23,625 nt of DNA from Spirochaetales bacterium (lineage in GTDB: Bacteria > Spirochaetota > Spirochaetia > Sphaerochaetales > Sphaerochaetaceae), in the NCBI GenBank assembly GCA_022771185.1, contig JALFCJ010000097.1, forward strand, positions 1-23,625, read 5' to 3'. This document shows, piece after piece, positions 1 to 9,151 of the stretch (its first letter is position 1; every line of letters starts with the position of its first letter). The position numbers and the translations under genes are program-made. A model generated the notes under the pieces. It saw only the letters and a list, made by a program, of their open reading frames with translations, made no database searches and had not been told where the DNA came from.

Positions 1-1025
1 ACTGACGTTAGTGGAACCTGTGAAATATGGTAGTCTTTATCTATCTCGATTCTTTCCGAGCATACTTGTCTGGAGTAATCGCTACCACCAGTCAAACGAT
101 GATAGAACACGTACCAATCATCCCCTATTCTCTCAATACATCCATGGACTTTACCGGTTGCGTTTACTCTATCCATCTCTTTCCTTCCCTCGTATCCTAC
201 GTCCCCATTACTTACGATCGTACCCATAAACTTAAAGTCTCTATCCGGGTAGTCTGAGATGGCGTAGCATAGTTCATGATTGAGAGAAGATGAGTAAACA
301 AAGAAATACTTGTCCCTTACCTTTCTGATACTGGATCCTTCAAAGAATGAGTGCATTCCATAGTTCTCAGAAAGTATTCTCTTTGGTTTAGATGAGAGAG
401 TAAGCATATCATCTTCCAGCTCCCCCACATTGGCACCCAAGGGACCTGTGGGAGTAAGGAAGGATGAATAAGGCTTACCAAAGACGCGGGAGTAAACGAG
501 AGAGAGTATATACTTCTTCCACCCCTCACACCTCATATTCCTAAATGGGCCTGAACCGAAGTATATTCTTATTCTTCCTTCATCATTAATTACTGATGGA
601 TCGAAACATACATACTCATCATACACAGATCCATCCTTATTTCTCACATACCCAAGAAACTCATACTTGCCGTCTGGCTCATCTGAGACTGCAACAGAAA
701 TAGGATGAGAGTATCCTCCCTTACCCTTCCAACCTGAGAGGGCGTAATAAAGGTAGTACCTGCCGTCGTTCCCCCTTACAACATCAGGAGCATATAGATA
801 CTTAGATTCTTCACTGTACCCAGGGTCATCTTTTGCGCTGTAGTTAATTCCCCTACTGGTAAACTTCATCTCCCCGTTTATGGGAGAAGAGAAGAATTCA
901 TAATCGAGAAGGCAGAAGCTCTCTCCTCCGACTTTATCGTTGGAGCCGAAGATATAGACTCTGTCACCAAACACATGGACTTCAGGGTCTGCTATACATT
1001 TATCAAGAGGAAGAAGCGGATTCAT
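1..1025 (-). CDS. GH43-family glycoside hydrolase (3' end beyond window)
   Basis: Reading the minus strand from the ATG at 1025, the frame stays open to base 1 (about 340 codons), so the C-terminus is cut by the window edge. The protein looks like a five-bladed beta-propeller GH43 enzyme, a family of beta-xylosidases, alpha-L-arabinofuranosidases and arabinanases. The motif IADPEV (Asp near residue 13) fits the general base. YAPDVV followed by GRYYLYYA is a typical blade-2 strand. FDPSV (Asp near 141) fits the pKa-modulating Asp, FFEGSSI (Glu near 228) fits the general acid, and a late KVHG plus WYVFYHR matches the conserved His region. There is no signal peptide, so it should act in the cytoplasm. 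It is the last visible gene of the sugar operon: its ATG overlaps the GH78 stop as ATGA, with GAGGAG just upstream, so translation is probably coupled. The exact substrate cannot be told from the sequence alone. Confidence 0.85.
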   Translation of the reverse strand, partial: MNPLLPLDKCIADPEVHVFGDRVYIFGSNDKVGGESFCLLDYEFFSSPINGEMKFTSRGINYSAKDDPGYSEESKYLYAPDVVRGNDGRYYLYYALSGWKGKGGYSHPISVAVSDEPDGKYEFLGYVRNKDGSVYDEYVCFDPSVINDEGRIRIYFGSGPFRNMRCEGWKKYILSLVYSRVFGKPYSSFLTPTGPLGANVGELEDDMLTLSSKPKRILSENYGMHSFFEGSSIRKVRDKYFFVYSSSLNHELCYAISDYPDRDFKFMGTIVSNGDVGYEGRKEMDRVNATGKVHGCIERIGDDWYVFYHRLTGGSDYSRQVCSERIEIDKDYHISQVPLTS

Positions 1026-3577
1026 AAAGTCTCCTCGAATACATAATCACCAACAGTAAGGATCTCTTCTCTTCCCTTTGGAAGTTTTAAGTAAGCTTTG
1101 GTATTACAAGGCACGCCTATATGATAAATCACTTTACCGTTCTTCTTCTCCCATCCGCTTTCAACTGTCCCATATTCGCTATTATACTTTGCTTTGGCAT
1201 AACTAAAGTGTCCACCTGGCTTAGGGAATATATCAAACTCATTCTCACCCTTTATTCTAATTCCACACATTGAATCGAAGAGCCACTCCACCACAGCGCC
1301 CTTTGAGTAGTGGTTGAGGGATGCAATGCCACTTTGAGCACTTGTACCTTCCCAGCTTTCCCAAATAGTATTGGCACCGTTTTTTGTCATATAGAGCCAG
1401 CCTGGCATCTCTTCATTTTCCAATAGCTTATATGCATACTCTACGTTTATATCTGAGAGCACATAGAGAATAAACGGCGTGGACAAGAATCCGGTACCAA
1501 GTCTCCATCCATAGTCTTCCAAGGCCTTTATTAGTCTTTCCTTTGCATATTTCTCGTCTTTCTCTTCCAAGAGATGCATATATAATGGTCTTACCAGCTT
1601 TGCCTGACGATCTGTATCCAAGGAGTAAAAAGGAAGATGTACCAGCTCTCTATATGCTTCTCTACACCCGTCTCTATACTCTTTATATAAAGGAATATCT
1701 TCCGTCTTACCCAGATACTCAGCAATCTCAATCATATGGCTCATAATAAATGACGTGTATGCCGTAGACTCTTCAGGGTGAGGAAGTATCACGTTAGTCC
1801 AGTGATTCGGAAACACTTCTTCCGGCTCCGCCCACTCTCCATAACTCTGACCATAGTTTACAAGGTATTTCTTTGCCTTTCCCCTGATCTTCACCTTATG
1901 CCTAAGGGGCGTAAACTTATTACAGCGATTAATCATAAAGAGTGCATATTTCTTCATGTTAATGTAATACTTTTTTATAAGAGAATCGTCGCCATACTTT
2001 TTCCACTGTCTATAAGGAATCAGGACACCCACATCAGACCAACCAACACTTCCATCCATAGAAGACATATAGAAGTCTACGCCACCGTATGGAGCAATCT
2101 GAGGAAGTTTTCCATCCTTCTTCTGCCAATCAAATACATCGGCTATATATTTCTTGCTGAAAGTATTGTAGTCAAATAGATAGGACGCAGTGTTATAGAA
2201 TATCTGTGCGTCACCCGTCCATCCATGGCGCTCTCTGGTGGGGCAGTCTGTAGGAATATCAAGGCTATTTCCCTTGGTAGACCATACAGTGGCCTCAACA
2301 AACTTATTTAAGAGTATGTTTGATGACTCGAACCATCCAGTCCTCTCCAGGTCAGAATAGACTGCAATAGCCTTTATTTCACTTTCCTTCAGTTCAATAT
2401 CGCCCCTCACTTCGGCATATTGGAAACCAAAGACGCTGAAACACATAGACCACTGGTTTCTGCCCTTCTTAGCCTTGTACTTGATTCTCTGAAGAGGTGT
2501 CGTCTTCTTTTTATTGCTGCACTGAATGTTTTTCAGCGTAAGATTTCCATCCTTATCCAATAGTTCACCGCAAGTGATAGTTAGTTCTTCTCCACCCTTT
2601 GCCTCAAAGTCCAGTTCGATTATTCCAGCAATATTCTGGCCAAAGTCAAAGAGTGTGGCGCCGTCTGGAGCTTTACTCTTAGTTGGAGTAAACTCTTCCT
2701 TCTTTACGACTCTTACACTGTTGGAGGATATAGGACAGAGGGGATATTCAGTCTCTTTTGCTTTTTTTGAATAAGAAGGTGTGAGATTAGCGTCCACAAC
2801 CTCCCCGTCTTTGTTGTCAGCTTCTTTTATGCTGCCATCATTTGACCACAACCAGGAAGAGTCCGAAATGAAGGTCTCCATCTCTCCTTTCTCGTTTTCC
2901 ACTTCAAGCTGCAGGATGAACTTCGTCTCAACTCCATACTGATTCTTCAGACCCCATGCACCGCAGGAACCGCGGTACCATCCATCTGCAAGATCCAAAT
3001 ATATGGTATTATTTCCGCTCTTCAGCATAGATGTTACATCATATGTCTGATAATAAATTCTCTTCCTGTAGTCTGTGTGTCCAGGCGCCATATAGAAGTC
3101 ACCGACTTCACATCCATTGATGTATGCTTTATATACACCAGAGGCTGTTGCATATAACCGAGCCTTCTTTATACCACTCTTAACCTTGATCTCCTTTTTA
3201 AAGCAATCAACGGCATGACTTACATTTTTCTGTGGCTTATAATCCCCCATAATCCACTTAGCCTTCCAATCAGCCTTATCCAGAAGGCCCATTTCAAAAG
3301 AAGAGAAATCAGACCACTCTCCCCACTCCTTGTCATCTCGGAGGGATACACGCCAGGAGACTATATCCCGGGAGTTCAGGGATGGGCCTGAATAACGGAC
3401 ATTCATCTTAGATGACTCCTCCTCGTGACTCCAAATAAGCTCTGAGTTTCTATAGCACTCTACTCTATAGCTCTTCTGAAAGCCTAAGCCTTCATCAAGC
3501 CATGACAAGAGAGGTGTTCTCTCATCGATTCCTATAGGAGAATATAAGCGCTCAGTTCTTAATCTATATGCCTTCAT
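1022..3577 (-). CDS. GH78 alpha-L-rhamnosidase, cytoplasmic
   Basis: The 851-residue product should release terminal alpha-L-rhamnose from oligosaccharides or plant glycosides. The family hallmark DCPTRERHGWTGDAQ lies at about residues 444-458, with D444, E449 and D456 where GH78 enzymes carry the general acid and substrate-binding acids. IWESWEG (E740) fits the inverting base, and SLNHYSKGAVVEWL right after it is also typical. The N-terminal half (about 1-400) is beta-rich, as in the Bac_rhamnosid_N and concanavalin-like domains, followed by the (alpha/alpha)6 barrel (about 420-760) and a C-terminal beta domain. Length is normal. No signal peptide is present. The gene starts one base after the stop of the transporter gene, with AAGGA 8 bases before the ATG, and overlaps the GH43 gene downstream, so it belongs to the four-gene catabolic operon. 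Confidence 0.93.
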   Translation of the reverse strand: MKAYRLRTERLYSPIGIDERTPLLSWLDEGLGFQKSYRVECYRNSELIWSHEEESSKMNVRYSGPSLNSRDIVSWRVSLRDDKEWGEWSDFSSFEMGLLDKADWKAKWIMGDYKPQKNVSHAVDCFKKEIKVKSGIKKARLYATASGVYKAYINGCEVGDFYMAPGHTDYRKRIYYQTYDVTSMLKSGNNTIYLDLADGWYRGSCGAWGLKNQYGVETKFILQLEVENEKGEMETFISDSSWLWSNDGSIKEADNKDGEVVDANLTPSYSKKAKETEYPLCPISSNSVRVVKKEEFTPTKSKAPDGATLFDFGQNIAGIIELDFEAKGGEELTITCGELLDKDGNLTLKNIQCSNKKKTTPLQRIKYKAKKGRNQWSMCFSVFGFQYAEVRGDIELKESEIKAIAVYSDLERTGWFESSNILLNKFVEATVWSTKGNSLDIPTDCPTRERHGWTGDAQIFYNTASYLFDYNTFSKKYIADVFDWQKKDGKLPQIAPYGGVDFYMSSMDGSVGWSDVGVLIPYRQWKKYGDDSLIKKYYINMKKYALFMINRCNKFTPLRHKVKIRGKAKKYLVNYGQSYGEWAEPEEVFPNHWTNVILPHPEESTAYTSFIMSHMIEIAEYLGKTEDIPLYKEYRDGCREAYRELVHLPFYSLDTDRQAKLVRPLYMHLLEEKDEKYAKERLIKALEDYGWRLGTGFLSTPFILYVLSDINVEYAYKLLENEEMPGWLYMTKNGANTIWESWEGTSAQSGIASLNHYSKGAVVEWLFDSMCGIRIKGENEFDIFPKPGGHFSYAKAKYNSEYGTVESGWEKKNGKVIYHIGVPCNTKAYLKLPKGREEILTVGDYVFEETL

Positions 3578-3578
3578 T

Positions 3579-5435
3579 TTAAATATCCTTCATCTCAAGC
3601 TTAGTTTTCACCAAGTTTCTATATTCCTCGCCCTCTTTCTTTTCTTTCGCCCAGAAAGCTTCGAGATTCTTCTGTTTCTTCATTTCTTTTTCTTTGATTG
3701 CTTTTTTCTTTTCATCCGGGAGCATATCATACTTGGCCTTTAACTTGGCTTTCTTCACGCTTTCCTTAGCTTTAACTTTCTTCTCCTTCTTAAGCTCTTT
3801 TTCTCTCTCAGCCTTTTTCTTTGCCTCTTCACTCCTTATAAACAGGGTCTTCTTATCTTCATAGTTCCAGCCATTCTTGATGCACTTCTCTTGAAGCTCT
3901 TCCAGTTTTATTTCTCTTGTTCTAACCTCTTCCCTCTCCTTTTCTTCTCTTGCCACCGTTTCAGGATCCTTCCATACCTTTCCTTCTTTCTCAGCCTCTT
4001 CCTTTCTCAGCCTGAAGATTTCTTCCTGCTTTAGTTCGATTGTCTTTTCAACATTCAGGAATCTTAAGAGGAATACAAGAAGGACGGCAGTAATGACTTC
4101 CATTCCTACAAAAGAAAATGTGATAGCGTTCAATACGCTCTGTGGCTGAGCGGCAGCAACAGTTTTACCCATAATATCGATGGATGGTGCTATATAACCG
4201 GAATGGGCAAGCATCATGTTAAAAAGACCTGTACAGATTCCCACCAAGGCTACTGCTATGATGTTGTAGATACTCATAGCTGTACCGTCGCATCTTATAC
4301 TGCTCTTCCATTCGATATGGTCAAGTACATCTGCAAAGAGTGCCATAAACACATAGGAGCATGGAAGACCGCCTATATTCTTAATAAACTGTCCAATCAA
4401 TACTACTACCATATTTCTAGGAGAGAGACAGCAGATTAAGCCGCCAAGAGCATATAAGACGAAGCCATACATAGTTGCGTTTCTCTTCCCGATTTTCTTG
4501 GCAATGGGCCATACTGCAAATATTCCGATTCCCATGGGGACACCACCGATTACGCTGACAAGCGTCTGGGTGATTCCGTCGTTGTAAGAGCCCAGAACAT
4601 AGTTGCAGTAATAGACAAGGCCAAGATTTTTGAATGTGGATCCGAAAGTAAAGATAAGGAAGTATACGAAGATGATTAAAGTATACTTATCAGAAAAAAC
4701 AATCTTTAGCTGGGTCAAGAAAGGTACTTCTTTCTTTTCTTCATTCATTGTCTCTTCTGTAACTCTTTCTTTTGTAAAGTAATACTCCAGAAGCGTCAAA
4801 GGCAGAGCAAGAATAGAGAGAACTGCCATAAGTGAAATCCACTTTGACCTGTCTACTCCGATCATTGGCATTATGACCATTGGGAAAATCATGGCTACGA
4901 GAATTCCAGTGATCATAATTGTCGCTATCTGGTTAAATACACTGAGTCCACCCCTATCTTTTGTGTTTCTTGTGGAGAGAGGAACCATAAGGTTATGGGA
5001 CATGTTGTAGATAGTATATGAGAATGAGTAGAACAGGTTGTAACTGATCATTACCCACCAGACCATTACTTTTTCATTGTTCATAGGAACAGTAAAAAGC
5101 AGTATTCCTGATATGGTCAGAAGAGGTGCGGACAATAGGAGCCAAGGCCTTGCCTTTCCCTCTTTAGTATTTGTGTGGTCGATGATATATCCCATTATGA
5201 CATTTGTGACAGCATCGATGATCTTAGATGCTATTGGAAATATCATCAGGAACATTCCACCCCATAGTCCTGTTAGATTTAATACATCTGTGTAGTAAAC
5301 GTTAAGATACGTGGCAAGTACTGCGTTCAATAATAATGCACCGGCGGGTCCCAGAAGGTATCCCAGCCACTTTTCGCTATTTGTTACACTTCGTGTCTTT
5401 ATTCTTGAATCTAATAGTTTCGACTCCATTATCAT
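3579..5435 (-). CDS. GPH-type (MFS) glycoside:cation symporter with long charged C-terminal tail
   Basis: This is a 618-residue polytopic membrane protein of the glycoside-pentoside-hexuronide:cation symporter family (MelB/XylP-like). About twelve hydrophobic segments fill residues 22-460. The family signature is visible in the segment DAVTNVIMGYIIDHTNTKEG (about residues 74-93), followed by KARPWLL. It would take up the oligosaccharides or glycosides cut by the flanking GH3, GH78 and GH43 enzymes. Residues about 465-618 form an unusual tail very rich in Lys and Glu (runs such as EAKKKAEREKELKKEKK), probably helical or coiled and cytoplasmic; most family members end near residue 450-480. The start ATG follows the GH3 stop by one base and has GGGGAG nine bases upstream inside the GH3 gene, so the second in-frame ATG six bases later is less likely. 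Confidence 0.9.
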   Translation of the reverse strand: MIMESKLLDSRIKTRSVTNSEKWLGYLLGPAGALLLNAVLATYLNVYYTDVLNLTGLWGGMFLMIFPIASKIIDAVTNVIMGYIIDHTNTKEGKARPWLLLSAPLLTISGILLFTVPMNNEKVMVWWVMISYNLFYSFSYTIYNMSHNLMVPLSTRNTKDRGGLSVFNQIATIMITGILVAMIFPMVIMPMIGVDRSKWISLMAVLSILALPLTLLEYYFTKERVTEETMNEEKKEVPFLTQLKIVFSDKYTLIIFVYFLIFTFGSTFKNLGLVYYCNYVLGSYNDGITQTLVSVIGGVPMGIGIFAVWPIAKKIGKRNATMYGFVLYALGGLICCLSPRNMVVVLIGQFIKNIGGLPCSYVFMALFADVLDHIEWKSSIRCDGTAMSIYNIIAVALVGICTGLFNMMLAHSGYIAPSIDIMGKTVAAAQPQSVLNAITFSFVGMEVITAVLLVFLLRFLNVEKTIELKQEEIFRLRKEEAEKEGKVWKDPETVAREEKEREEVRTREIKLEELQEKCIKNGWNYEDKKTLFIRSEEAKKKAEREKELKKEKKVKAKESVKKAKLKAKYDMLPDEKKKAIKEKEMKKQKNLEAFWAKEKKEGEEYRNLVKTKLEMKDI

Positions 5436-5436
5436 T

Positions 5437-7812
5437 TTACTTATCTCCCCTTTTCTCTTCCCCTAATGACGGGAAAATAAATGAAAGAATTCCCCTTATC
5501 CACTTTCCATTTGCCATCAATAGGAAAGCATTAGCCATTTTCTCCGTCATTGTACCGCCGCTATTAATAATACTTGACCTCAACGGACAATCGGTGGAAG
5601 AAATCATCATCATCCTAAAGCCCGGATCATTATAGTCCTTCTTCCCGCCATATGACTTTGAGATTATTTTCTCAGTAACTTTATACTGGATTTTCATTAT
5701 CAGAGAGTGGTCTTTCATCTCCATTGCGCTATTGTCCATTGTATATGAGCCCTTATCCGCTGCTTTATATTCTTCCGTTTTTCTACCCAAAAGCCACTCA
5801 AAGTCTTTTTTTGTCGGTTTTCCAATGGGTTGTGTATACCAGCTTTTTTGGGTGTATTTATCAGAAAGAATATCTTCTCCTTCAATGACGATCTTTTCCG
5901 ACACCCTTATATCTCGGGACGAAGCCCCGATTTCAACGACGTATTCGCCTCCTACGACTTTCCATTTTCCGTCGTATATAGAGAAGTCTCTGTCACTGAG
6001 AACAAAGATTATCCTCTTCTCCTCCCCCTTCTTTAAACTAACTCTAGTAAAGTCTCTTAGTTCCCTTAGGGCCCTGTAACACTCTTTATCCGGATTCTTA
6101 ATATAAAGCTGGACGACTTCGTCACCGTCACATTCTCCAATATTTCTTATAGATACTGATACTTCCCTTCCATTTATCTTCAGGTCACTATACTGGAATT
6201 TAGTATAACTGAGGCCATACCCGAAGGGATATCTGACGTCTAACCCTACTTTATCGTAGTATCTGTAGCCTACATATATTCCTTCCCTATACTCTGCGTT
6301 TACTTTTCCCCAACACCCAGAGGAAGGTACGTCTTTGTACTCCATCGGCCAAGTCTCGGTAAGCTTTCCGCTTGGATTGACCTTTCCATAGATAAGGTTA
6401 AATACCGCTTCTCCCCCAGCTTCTCCAGCCAGTCCCATATAGAGTATTGCCTTGGCGTTATTCTCCCAATCCATTTCCACGCTGCTTCCGGAGAACATAA
6501 CAACTATAGTATTGGAGTTTACCCTTGCTACAGCCTCCAACATCTTCTTATGACCTTCAGGAATACTCATAGACTCCCTGTCGAAGGCTTCAGATTCATA
6601 TGCATCAGGAAGGCCCAGGAAAACAATGGCGACTTTATGATTCTTTGCTTCCTTTTCGATATTCTTTATCCCTTCCTCGGTGATATTTCCCCTTTCATCT
6701 ACACCTTCAATCCAAGGTCTACCCTTGAAGAACGCTATTGGTTCTTTAAGAATCTTTGGATTTATGTGGCTGGAGCCTGTACCCTGATATCTCATTTTTC
6801 CAGCCATGAAACCAAAGAGAACTACATCTTCCTTCTCCTTTAATGGAAGAATAGAATCCTGGTTCTTTAATAAGACTGCTCCTTCTTCTGCGACTCTAAG
6901 AGCTACTCTGTAGTGCTTATCCCAATCAACTTCCTCTATTTTGTTTTTTTCATTTCTTTCGACAAGAGTAAGTATTCTCTCTACACTCTCATCAATAAGT
7001 TTTTCGCTTAGCCTTCCCTCCCTCACAGCTTTCAGCGTGGCTTTCTCCATGAATGCAGAGCCACCAGGCATAGAAAGATCACAGCCAGCTTCAAATCCCT
7101 TGATTCTATCGTGAAGGGCACCCCAGTCTGTGATCACAGAGCCGTTCCATCCCCATTCGTTTCGTAGGATATCGCTTAAAAGATACTTGTTGTCACTGGA
7201 ATAGACGCCGTTGATTTTGTTATAAGAGCACATGACTGTGGCAGGATTTCCCTTCTTCACAGCCCTTTCAAATGGTGAAAGATAAATCTCTCTTAAAGTC
7301 CTTTCATCCATTATGCTGTCACTGATAAGCCTCTTATACTCCTGGTTATTTGCTGCAAAATGCTTTAGAGATGTTCCCACCCCCTCGCTTTCAACGCCTT
7401 TGATCCAAGAAGCAGCCATCTCTCCCGATACCACAGGATCCTCGGAGTAGTATTCGAAGTTTCTACCTCCGAGAGGATTACGCTTTATATTGCAGCCTGG
7501 CCCCAAGACAACGGCAACATCTTCTTTCTTCGCCTCCTTGCCGATTGCCTTTCCTTCTTCCTCCAATAATTCCCTATCCCAAGTGGAGCCACTGGTTACA
7601 GAAGAAGGGAAACAGGTTGATGGAAGAGAAACGTTTACTCCCAGCATATCCGCCTCCCCTTTCTGGCACCTCAGGCCATTAGGGCCATCTGCAACCATTA
7701 TCGATCTGACACCAAGCGCTTTATTTTCTTTGGTATGCCAAAAGTCTTTGCCAGTAGTAAAGGAGATCTTTTCTTCTGTGGTCATTGAAGAAATGACTTT
7801 TTTCTTGTCCAT
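5437..7812 (-). CDS. GH3 beta-glucosidase/beta-xylosidase-type glycosidase, cytoplasmic
   Basis: The 791-residue enzyme is a retaining GH3 beta-glycosidase. The N-terminal (beta/alpha)8 domain holds KHFAANNQE (about 150-158) and the nucleophile motif SVITDWGA with Asp229. The second alpha/beta domain holds ESEAFDR (about 406-412), where the acid/base Glu is expected (E408), and AGEAGGEAVFNLIYGKVNPS-like sequence. A fibronectin III-like domain begins near VGYRYYDKVGLDVRYPFGYG. About 120 extra residues follow (from about 670), a tail often seen in intracellular GH3 enzymes of gut bacteria. No signal peptide is seen. It is the first gene of the operon, with GGAGGGG five bases before the ATG. GH3 members vary in specificity (glucoside, xyloside, arabinoside), and residues here do not decide it. 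Confidence 0.92.
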   Translation of the reverse strand: MDKKKVISSMTTEEKISFTTGKDFWHTKENKALGVRSIMVADGPNGLRCQKGEADMLGVNVSLPSTCFPSSVTSGSTWDRELLEEEGKAIGKEAKKEDVAVVLGPGCNIKRNPLGGRNFEYYSEDPVVSGEMAASWIKGVESEGVGTSLKHFAANNQEYKRLISDSIMDERTLREIYLSPFERAVKKGNPATVMCSYNKINGVYSSDNKYLLSDILRNEWGWNGSVITDWGALHDRIKGFEAGCDLSMPGGSAFMEKATLKAVREGRLSEKLIDESVERILTLVERNEKNKIEEVDWDKHYRVALRVAEEGAVLLKNQDSILPLKEKEDVVLFGFMAGKMRYQGTGSSHINPKILKEPIAFFKGRPWIEGVDERGNITEEGIKNIEKEAKNHKVAIVFLGLPDAYESEAFDRESMSIPEGHKKMLEAVARVNSNTIVVMFSGSSVEMDWENNAKAILYMGLAGEAGGEAVFNLIYGKVNPSGKLTETWPMEYKDVPSSGCWGKVNAEYREGIYVGYRYYDKVGLDVRYPFGYGLSYTKFQYSDLKINGREVSVSIRNIGECDGDEVVQLYIKNPDKECYRALRELRDFTRVSLKKGEEKRIIFVLSDRDFSIYDGKWKVVGGEYVVEIGASSRDIRVSEKIVIEGEDILSDKYTQKSWYTQPIGKPTKKDFEWLLGRKTEEYKAADKGSYTMDNSAMEMKDHSLIMKIQYKVTEKIISKSYGGKKDYNDPGFRMMMISSTDCPLRSSIINSGGTMTEKMANAFLLMANGKWIRGILSFIFPSLGEEKRGDK

Positions 7813-7833
7813 TTGCCCCTCCAGAGTTAGTTA

Positions 7834-7904
7834 TTAATAGTTTTTCATTGTTTTCAAATAAAATGTTTACATATTTGTAATGTAATGATAGTTTTTGTAA
7901 TGTA
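7834..7904. promoter_or_regulatory. Divergent promoter region of GH3 operon and araC-type regulator
   Basis: The intergenic space contains a perfect 11-bp direct repeat TTTGTAATGTA at 7874-7884 and 7894-7904, start-to-start 20 bp, which is the geometry of two AraC-family subunits on one face of the helix. It also contains an inverted repeat TTACA-N4-TGTAA at 7867-7880. A -10-like TATTAA for the operon lies on the minus strand at 7839-7834 with no good -35, as expected of an activator-dependent promoter; the proximal repeat would sit about 50 bases upstream of its start. For the regulator, TTTACA (7866-7871) and a weak TAGTTT (7889-7894) are 17 bp apart. Binding by the neighbouring regulator is inferred. 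Confidence 0.5.
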
Positions 7905-9115
7905 TGGACACTATTGGACTAGAATATTTGGCAAAGAAACTGGGAGCTCTGACAGGTATTCCTGTCAGGATATATAAAGGAAAGGAAGAGATATTCTATT
8001 ACTCCACAGTCTCCATTCCAAAAGATCCGTTGCTTCTATACCTAGATCAAGTATTCAGTATCAAAGAAAACGTGGGCTACTATATGACCAAGAACCTTCA
8101 TACTTTCGGAGTCGTGCGAAAGGATGATTATCGGTATATAATAGGCCCTTCACTGGAAATACAGGAAGATGAGAAGAGTCTGAAGATTATGGCCTTCGAC
8201 TTGGGAATTGAAAAAAATCAAACTATGGATTTTATCAACGCCGTCAAGTCCATCACGAGAATGCCTCTACCATCTCTTTTGGAGGTTCTTCTGGCTGTGA
8301 ACTTCTTTCTTAATGGTGAGATGAAGGAGTTACATGAACTGACATTAAGCGACTCAATACAAGAAGAGTTAAAACATATCCTCGAAAAAGAAACAAAAGG
8401 TAAGGAAATAGACAGAGTATCACAAAGCCAATATGAAGAATCACCTCCAAATCAAGAAGAACATAACACATACGCTCAGGAACAAGAGATTATGATGCTT
8501 ATCAGAAAGGGAGAGACGGAAAAGCTCAAGGATTGGATTAGCTCCGCCCCCGCCATCAGAGGAGGAACAATCGCAGTTGACGGTCTGAGACAAGTAAAGA
8601 ATATGTTTGTAGTTTCAGTTACCCTCGCTTCCCGTGCTGCAATACAGGGAGGGGTGGATCCTGTGACCGCCCTATCTGTTTCAGATGGCTTTATTAAACG
8701 CTGCGAGTTATTATATAGTGTCGAAAAGATTACGAACCTCCAATACCTTATGGTTTTGGAGTATGCAGGTATGGTAAGGAGAGTAAGACAAAAAGATTAC
8801 ACATCTCCATTAGTCATGAAAGTGGCTAACTATGTGGTCGCCCATATTACAGAGCCTTTGACTACAGAGCAGATTGCCGACGCTTTATATCTCTCCAGGC
8901 CCTATTTATCGTCCCGTTTTCATAAAGAAGCAGGAAGGACTCTTTACTCCTTTATAATGGATGAAAAAATAGAAGAGGCTAAGCGCCTTATTCTATACTC
9001 TGGAAGAAGTATTTCTTCCATCTCCCAGTACCTGGGCTTCTCCTCCCTCGGTCACTTTTCATCGCTTTTCAAAAAAAACACAGGATATTCTCCCACCGAG
9101 TTCAGGAGCTTATGA
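7904..9115 (+). CDS. AraC-family transcriptional regulator of the glycoside operon
   Basis: The 403-residue protein ends in an AraC/XylS DNA-binding domain (about residues 305-403): first helix-turn-helix around TTEQIADALYLSRPYLSSRF, second around SISSISQYLGFSSLGHFSSLFKK, then the classical GYSPTEFR close. The N-terminal about 120 residues look like a sensor domain. The middle segment (GGTIAVDGLRQVKN ... FVVSVTLASRAAIQGG) matches the pattern of the YSIRK-type subgroup of AraC regulators, known from many Firmicutes. It is divergent from the GH3-symporter-GH78-GH43 operon and is the obvious candidate activator. No Shine-Dalgarno sequence precedes the ATG at 7904, and an upstream in-frame ATG at 7880 is followed at once by TAA, so no longer start is possible. 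Weak translation or a leaderless mRNA is possible. Confidence 0.9.
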   Translation: MDTIGLEYLAKKLGALTGIPVRIYKGKEEIFYYSTVSIPKDPLLLYLDQVFSIKENVGYYMTKNLHTFGVVRKDDYRYIIGPSLEIQEDEKSLKIMAFDLGIEKNQTMDFINAVKSITRMPLPSLLEVLLAVNFFLNGEMKELHELTLSDSIQEELKHILEKETKGKEIDRVSQSQYEESPPNQEEHNTYAQEQEIMMLIRKGETEKLKDWISSAPAIRGGTIAVDGLRQVKNMFVVSVTLASRAAIQGGVDPVTALSVSDGFIKRCELLYSVEKITNLQYLMVLEYAGMVRRVRQKDYTSPLVMKVANYVVAHITEPLTTEQIADALYLSRPYLSSRFHKEAGRTLYSFIMDEKIEEAKRLILYSGRSISSISQYLGFSSLGHFSSLFKKNTGYSPTEFRSL

Positions 9116-9151
9116 AGTAAAGTGGGTGACCTCAGCCACCCATTTTACTTT
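9115..9151. terminator. Bidirectional intrinsic terminator
   Basis: A near-perfect hairpin has a 14-bp stem (9115-9128 with 9137-9150, one G-T pair) around an 8-base loop. The stem core is TGGGTG/CACCCA and its outer part is A/T-rich, giving T-rich exits on both strands. It lies between the convergent ends of the AraC regulator (stop 9113-9115) and the coiled-coil lipoprotein (stop 9152-9150), so it can end both transcripts. Confidence 0.85.

Noticed and set aside
317..529. 70-codon minus-strand open frame
   Set aside because: It is a different frame within the GH43 gene, whose own frame is open across 1-1025 and carries the family motifs.
1778..2179. 133-codon plus-strand frame
   Set aside because: Antisense to the catalytic part of the GH78 gene; no independent coding evidence.
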